Program-made: the position numbers and the translations under genes
Notes under the pieces: generated by a model
The model's input: only the letters and a program-made list of their open reading frames with translations
Told to the model about the DNA's origin: nothing
Databases searched by the model: none
DNA from: Treponema sp.
GTDB taxonomy: Bacteria; Spirochaetota; Spirochaetia; Treponematales; Breznakiellaceae
Assembly (NCBI GenBank): GCA_009784995.1
Contig: WQXE01000070.1
Coordinates: forward strand, 1 to 10,011
DNA length: 10,011 bases
Direction: 5' to 3'
Shown here: in pieces, positions 6,768-10,011 of the stretch
Layout: each line of letters starts with the position of its first letter
How positions within the stretch are numbered: the stretch's first letter is position 1

Positions 6768-7821
6768 TAAAGTAATCATTAAAATCCGGGTGAAACGCTA
6801 AATTTATCTCGGTAAAATTTGATAGTAGATTTTTTATTTCGATATCTGATACATTAGGTGAAAATAAAATATACGCGGCTCCTCCAAGAGAAGCATTCCC
6901 GATAGCAAAACATTTGTCTTTTAATTCTGATGGTATTAATCCTATTGTAACAGCGTAGTTTATATCCATAACTTGTCCGATGCCGCCAGCAAGATATACA
7001 ATATCCAAGTCCTTATATAAAAGATTATTTGCTTCTAAAATGATTTCCAAACCGGATCTAACGGCAGATTTCGCAAGCTGTAAATCGCGTATATTTTCTG
7101 AAGTGCTTCCATTTATATTTTCAAACGCGGAACCTGCGGCAGTGGAAGTAACAGTCAGTTTCCCGTCATTATACAAAACCAACTCTCCATTGGTACCCAG
7201 GTCAATTAATAAAAACCGCTTTTTTTTCCGCGGCAGTACATGAAGTAAACCCGCCATTATATCACCGCCAACAAATGCCGCGAACCAGGGAATTATTTGT
7301 ACAGGGCAAGAGAATCCTTGTGAAGAAAATATATCGTTAAAATTATATTGTTGTGCCAAATTAAACGAAGGTTTAAAAGGAGCGCAGCCAAGGCTTTCGC
7401 AGGGGAAACCAAGTAATAAATAAATCATTGTTGTATTGCCGGCAATACATATATCGATTATTTGGTTTGATTGTATTTTTTGAAATTCCAGTAATTCGCT
7501 AAAACCCTTTAATAAACTTTCTGTTATTAAACCGCGAAGCTTATCAAGAAACCCGTCATTCGCGGCTTTTATGCGGGAGATTACATCTGGACCGAATTTT
7601 CGCTGTGGATTAATAAAATTATGGCGGGTTATTACTTTTCCATTTGAGAGATCCAAAAGCGCCAATACTACGGTAGTCGTGCCAATGTCGATTGCGATTC
7701 CGTATCCGTCGCGCGGCTGGAAATTTATATTATCGTTTAGTTTTTCATCAAAATCAGTGAGAATTGGAAAAGATAAGCATTTTCCGCAAACTAAACAATT
7801 TCTTGTACAATTATTTAACAT
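6748..7821 (-). CDS. Compact RACo-like ASKHA ATPase, putative corrinoid activation protein
   Basis: A 357-aa protein resembling the C-terminal ASKHA part of reductive activators of corrinoid proteins (RACo/DUF4445). These use ATP to drive reduction of inactive Co(II) to Co(I) in methyltransferase systems. Visible motifs are DIGTTT (45-50, phosphate-binding), the GNTTMIYLLLG segment (128-138), FVGGD (183-187), LLIDLGTNGE (204-213), TAAGSAFE (227-234), LAGGIGQ (277-283) and IGNASLGGA (307-315), ending with the family-typical tail. Two things are unusual. There is no 2Fe-2S ferredoxin domain; instead four Cys at 5, 9, 12 and 15 (C-x3-C-x2-C-x2-C) could hold a 4Fe-4S cluster. Also, the stretch that normally separates TAAGPAFEG from the QLAK helix is cut to about 13 residues. 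Full RACo proteins are about 600 aa. The start codon has no Shine-Dalgarno but has a -10-like site 8 bases upstream. It is divergent from a UroD-type methyltransferase gene, supporting the role. Related benzoyl/hydroxyacyl-CoA dehydratase activators share the fold but have different motifs. Confidence 0.82.
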   Translation of the reverse strand: MLNNCTRNCLVCGKCLSFPILTDFDEKLNDNINFQPRDGYGIAIDIGTTTVVLALLDLSNGKVITRHNFINPQRKFGPDVISRIKAANDGFLDKLRGLITESLLKGFSELLEFQKIQSNQIIDICIAGNTTMIYLLLGFPCESLGCAPFKPSFNLAQQYNFNDIFSSQGFSCPVQIIPWFAAFVGGDIMAGLLHVLPRKKKRFLLIDLGTNGELVLYNDGKLTVTSTAAGSAFENINGSTSENIRDLQLAKSAVRSGLEIILEANNLLYKDLDIVYLAGGIGQVMDINYAVTIGLIPSELKDKCFAIGNASLGGAAYILFSPNVSDIEIKNLLSNFTEINLAFHPDFNDYFIKYIDF

Positions 7822-7848
7822 GACAATTAATTATAAATATATTAATAT
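7820..7848 (+). promoter_or_regulatory. Candidate promoter of the UroD-like gene
   Basis: ATGACA (7820-7825), a 17-base spacer and TAATAT (7843-7848) end 7 bases before ATG 7856, with no Shine-Dalgarno between. The -35 overlaps the start codon of the divergent RACo-like gene (7819-7821). The 34-bp gap is almost entirely A/T, so hexamer matches need caution. Confidence 0.45.
7830..7835 (-). promoter_or_regulatory. Candidate -10 element of the RACo-like gene
   Basis: A perfect TATAAT on the minus strand ends 8 bases before the ATG at 7821, placing the likely transcript start at or next to the start codon. A TTGTCA at 7862-7857 would need a 21-base spacer, so the -35 is uncertain. Confidence 0.4.
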
Positions 7849-7855
7849 AATAATT

Positions 7856-8929
7856 ATGACAAGTAAAGAAAGAATATCAAATATCCTGATGCGAAAAAAA
7901 GCAGACAGGATAGGGATTTTTGAACATTTTTGGGTAGACACTCAAAAGGACTATGTGGAAAAAGGCAAAATAGCGGAAGGCGAAAACCTTGAAGAACATT
8001 TTAATCTTGATATTAATTTAAACTGGAATTTTAACATGGTGCTCGATCAGGATTATCAAAATGAAACAATACGCGAAGACGAAGAAACAATCACAATGAA
8101 GGACGGTAACGGCGCGCTTTTAAGAAGGCATAAATACCATGATACCACGCCGGAGCATATTGATTTTTCGATAAAAGAACGTGAAGATTGGGAAAAAATT
8201 AAAGAAAAACTTTTACAAGACCCCGAAAAAAGAATTAATTTTGAAGGTTACCGCAGCGCGAAAGCGGAAGCGGCTTTAAATAAGCGTTTTTTCGCGTGGA
8301 GCGGAGTAAATGTATTTGAATGTATTCACCCGATTTGCGGACACGAAAATATGCTTGCCGGCATGGCTTTAGACCCGGATTGGATCACAGAAATGTCGCA
8401 AACATACGCGGAACTTACAATAAAATTGCAAGAAATACTTTTTGAAAGGGAAGGGTACCCCGACGGCGTCTGGTATTATGAAGATCTGGGTTTTAAAGAA
8501 AAGGTTTTTATGTCACCTAACATGTACAGGGATTTAATTTTTCCCGGGCATAAATATACATTTGATTTTGCTCACAAAAAAGGATTACCTGTGATCATGC
8601 ACTCTTGTGGTTTTGTAGAGCCTTTACTGCCCGGCATGATCGAAGCCGGCATTGATTGTCTGCAAGTGATCGAAATAAAAGCTGGAATGGATTTACTGCG
8701 GATTTATAATCAGTTTGGCGATAAAATCTCGTTAATGGGCGGCATCGATGTTCGCGCGCTTTATACCAACGATAAAAAAATAATCGACAAAGAATTGGAA
8801 AGTAAAATTCCGATTGTTAAACAGGGTTTTGGATATATCGCCCACAGCGATCATTCTATTCCCAAAACAGTCGATTATGAGATATTTAGATATTATATCG
8901 ACAGAGCGCTGGAGTTAGGCGCGTATTAG
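7856..8929 (+). CDS. Uroporphyrinogen decarboxylase-family protein (MtaA/MtbA-like methyltransferase)
   Basis: A 357-aa cytoplasmic TIM-barrel protein of the UroD superfamily. It more likely belongs to the corrinoid-dependent methyltransferase branch than to haem synthesis. The N-terminus MTSKERI is typical. The zinc-site motif H-x-C occurs as MHSCG (H249, C251), as in methylcobamide:CoM methyltransferases such as MtbA. Other typical segments are YYEDLGF (207-213), MGGID (294-298) and the HSDHSIP segment (330-336) near the end. The third zinc ligand, a late Cys in MtbA, is not visible; D332 or H333 lies in that neighbourhood. True HemE proteins have a different N-terminus and porphyrin-binding Arg residues that I do not see. 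The start at 7856 is chosen because the same frame stays open upstream only over the antisense of the neighbouring gene. The divergent corrinoid activator supports methyl transfer. The methyl donor and acceptor are unknown, and no cognate corrinoid protein is in the window. It is convergent with the MFS gene, 10 bases between stops. Confidence 0.85.
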   Translation: MTSKERISNILMRKKADRIGIFEHFWVDTQKDYVEKGKIAEGENLEEHFNLDINLNWNFNMVLDQDYQNETIREDEETITMKDGNGALLRRHKYHDTTPEHIDFSIKEREDWEKIKEKLLQDPEKRINFEGYRSAKAEAALNKRFFAWSGVNVFECIHPICGHENMLAGMALDPDWITEMSQTYAELTIKLQEILFEREGYPDGVWYYEDLGFKEKVFMSPNMYRDLIFPGHKYTFDFAHKKGLPVIMHSCGFVEPLLPGMIEAGIDCLQVIEIKAGMDLLRIYNQFGDKISLMGGIDVRALYTNDKKIIDKELESKIPIVKQGFGYIAHSDHSIPKTVDYEIFRYYIDRALELGAY

Positions 8930-8933
8930 TTTC

Positions 8934-8954
8934 GCGATACTATCGCTTTTTATT
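8934..8954 (+). terminator. Short hairpin plus T-run after the UroD-like gene
   Basis: GCGAT (8934-8938) and ATCGC (8942-8946) flank ACT and are followed by TTTTTATT, five bases after the TAG stop. The stem is short but GC-containing and its position fits a rho-independent terminator for the plus strand. It overlaps the last codons of the convergent MFS gene. Confidence 0.45.
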
Positions 8955-10011
8955 AAAAAACTTACACGAAAATAACGCAATAGCCGCTGACAGTATCGCC
9001 GTCGCGAAAATAACGATCCAGGGAATCCTCGCAAAATATTCAAAAAGAGTTCCAAAAAGCAGCATTCCCAAAGCGTTCGCGATAAATGGTACGATCATTA
9101 ATATCGATAATACCTTTCCGATTAATTCTGATGGTGTTATTTTTTGAACGAAAGTTATCGCGACTGTATTGCATGTATGCATCGCGGCAAGAACCAAAGC
9201 GCCTGAAACTGTCATTACGATATATGCTAAAAATACAGGTACATCGATTAATAAAATAATACCAATCGAAGTTAGTAATATACAAGTGATTGCGATATAT
9301 AAAAATGATCTTGAAAGAGTTAATCTTGATCCCATAATACCTGCGATAATGCTGCCGATAATTCCACCGAGCATTAAAATACTCTGATTTATTCCAACCA
9401 GTTCCATACCGAGCTTCAAATGCTGAATAATAAGAATCGGAAGCCCTATAATTAATAAAGAAGCCAACAGAGTAATTATTAAAAATATTATGAAAGCCAG
9501 TTTCGCCAGTATTGGTTTTTCTTTAACCGCGAATTTAACAGATAAAGACATATCACTTTTTATTAACTGGAAAACATTTCCCGCAGCTTCTTGTTTTTTA
9601 AACGGAATACGAATAAATAAATCCATAACCGCTGTAATCGCGAAACAAATCGCGCTTGCAACCAATATTGGAAAAAGCCCAAACCTGCCGTAAAGCACAC
9701 CCGCGACAGACAAACCTGCCATACTTGAAAACGAGTTTACAATACCGACAGCGGCATTTCCCGATGTAAGTTTATCCTGCGGAACTAAAGACGGCACTCC
9801 CGCCTGAACAGCGGGGATATACATCCCTTGAATCGCGTTAAGAGCCAGAAGTTTTACTATAACAATTAATATCGCGGTTGGAATATCCGAAATTAAAAAT
9901 CCGCTTACTATCATGTACAGTAAAATAATAAAAGTTGTAGAGACATCAAGCCAAAACATTATTTTTTGTTTTTTAAGCCTGTCCGCCATAATGCCACCGA
10001 TAGGTGTCAGT
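8940..10011 (-). CDS. MFS transporter, macrolide-efflux-like (MFS_3), 5' end outside window
   Basis: A major facilitator drug/proton antiporter of the cytoplasmic membrane. The window holds about 356 codons. The open frame runs to the right edge, and the codons before the first Met (9989) encode LTPIGGI, which joins MADRLKK to form the loop 2-3 motif A (GGxxADRxxxxxxM). So Met 9989 is internal and the true start lies beyond 10011. About 50-60 N-terminal residues with the first two helices are missing; full members are about 400-420 aa. About ten helices follow. The segment with PAVQAGVPSLVP and KLTSGNA is typical of the MefA/MFS_3 group, where PE-LVP and L-xAN-A patterns recur. The C-terminus is intact, ending in a basic NKKR tail. 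The substrate cannot be assigned; macrolide, siderophore or another small molecule is possible. Confidence 0.85.
   Translation of the reverse strand, partial: LTPIGGIMADRLKKQKIMFWLDVSTTFIILLYMIVSGFLISDIPTAILIVIVKLLALNAIQGMYIPAVQAGVPSLVPQDKLTSGNAAVGIVNSFSSMAGLSVAGVLYGRFGLFPILVASAICFAITAVMDLFIRIPFKKQEAAGNVFQLIKSDMSLSVKFAVKEKPILAKLAFIIFLIITLLASLLIIGLPILIIQHLKLGMELVGINQSILMLGGIIGSIIAGIMGSRLTLSRSFLYIAITCILLTSIGIILLIDVPVFLAYIVMTVSGALVLAAMHTCNTVAITFVQKITPSELIGKVLSILMIVPFIANALGMLLFGTLFEYFARIPWIVIFATAILSAAIALFSCKFFNKKR

Noticed and set aside
7571..7855. Upstream extension of the UroD-like gene by 95 codons
   Set aside because: The extension is antisense to the N-terminus of the RACo-like protein, whose motifs are real. 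The family N-terminus MTSKERI begins at 7856.
7820..7855. In-frame ATG at 7820 as the UroD-like start (MTINYKY...)
   Set aside because: It would add 12 residues of AT-driven sequence and overlap the divergent start codon. It lacks a ribosome site and family support, and lies in the presumed -35.
9987..9989. ATG at 9989 as the start of the MFS gene
   Set aside because: Codons upstream continue the conserved motif A (PIGGI before MADR) to the window edge, so this Met is internal.

Overview
The window looks like a chromosomal segment of an anaerobic bacterium, AT-rich but with many CGCG tetranucleotides. The best taxonomic clue is the chemoreceptor. Its hairpin tip (TNLLAMNAAIEAAHAGE) and its SSASIEQMVANI and VRTGSED blocks resemble receptors I associate with Spirochaetota, especially Treponema-like gut spirochaetes. 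A corrinoid-type methyltransferase paired with an ASKHA activator, and a PTS EIIA domain fused to an antiporter, fit an anaerobe of that kind. Clostridia remain possible. The assignment is inference only.

Layout. 1-2184: a minus-strand cation:proton antiporter with a C-terminal EIIA domain, ended by a clear intrinsic terminator at the left edge. 2185-2356: an AT-rich divergent promoter region. 2357-5059: a plus-strand hybrid histidine kinase (Cache, HisKA, HATPase, REC, HPt). 5153-6739: a plus-strand chemoreceptor with six predicted membrane helices and no HAMP. 6748-7821: a minus-strand compact RACo-like corrinoid activator, convergent with the receptor. 7822-7855: a 34-bp divergent promoter region. 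7856-8929: a plus-strand UroD/MtaA-type methyltransferase. 8940-10011: a minus-strand MFS exporter cut by the window edge.

How the parts relate. The kinase and chemoreceptor sit head to tail and are both membrane sensors. One carries an extracytoplasmic Cache domain; the other senses within or near the membrane. The divergent activator/methyltransferase pair suggests a cobalamin-dependent methyl-transfer or demethylation route: the ASKHA protein would reductively reactivate Co(II) corrinoid and the UroD-like protein would move a methyl group to or from a corrinoid. No corrinoid-binding protein gene lies in the window. The antiporter and MFS exporter have no evident link to these.

A recurring pattern is the placement of promoters. 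The antiporter and kinase have Shine-Dalgarno sequences. The chemoreceptor, activator and methyltransferase have none, and each has a -10-like hexamer ending 5-8 bases before its ATG, suggesting leaderless mRNAs. No tRNA, rRNA, CRISPR, insertion sequence or integrase was seen, and no gene-free stretch exceeds 300 bases.
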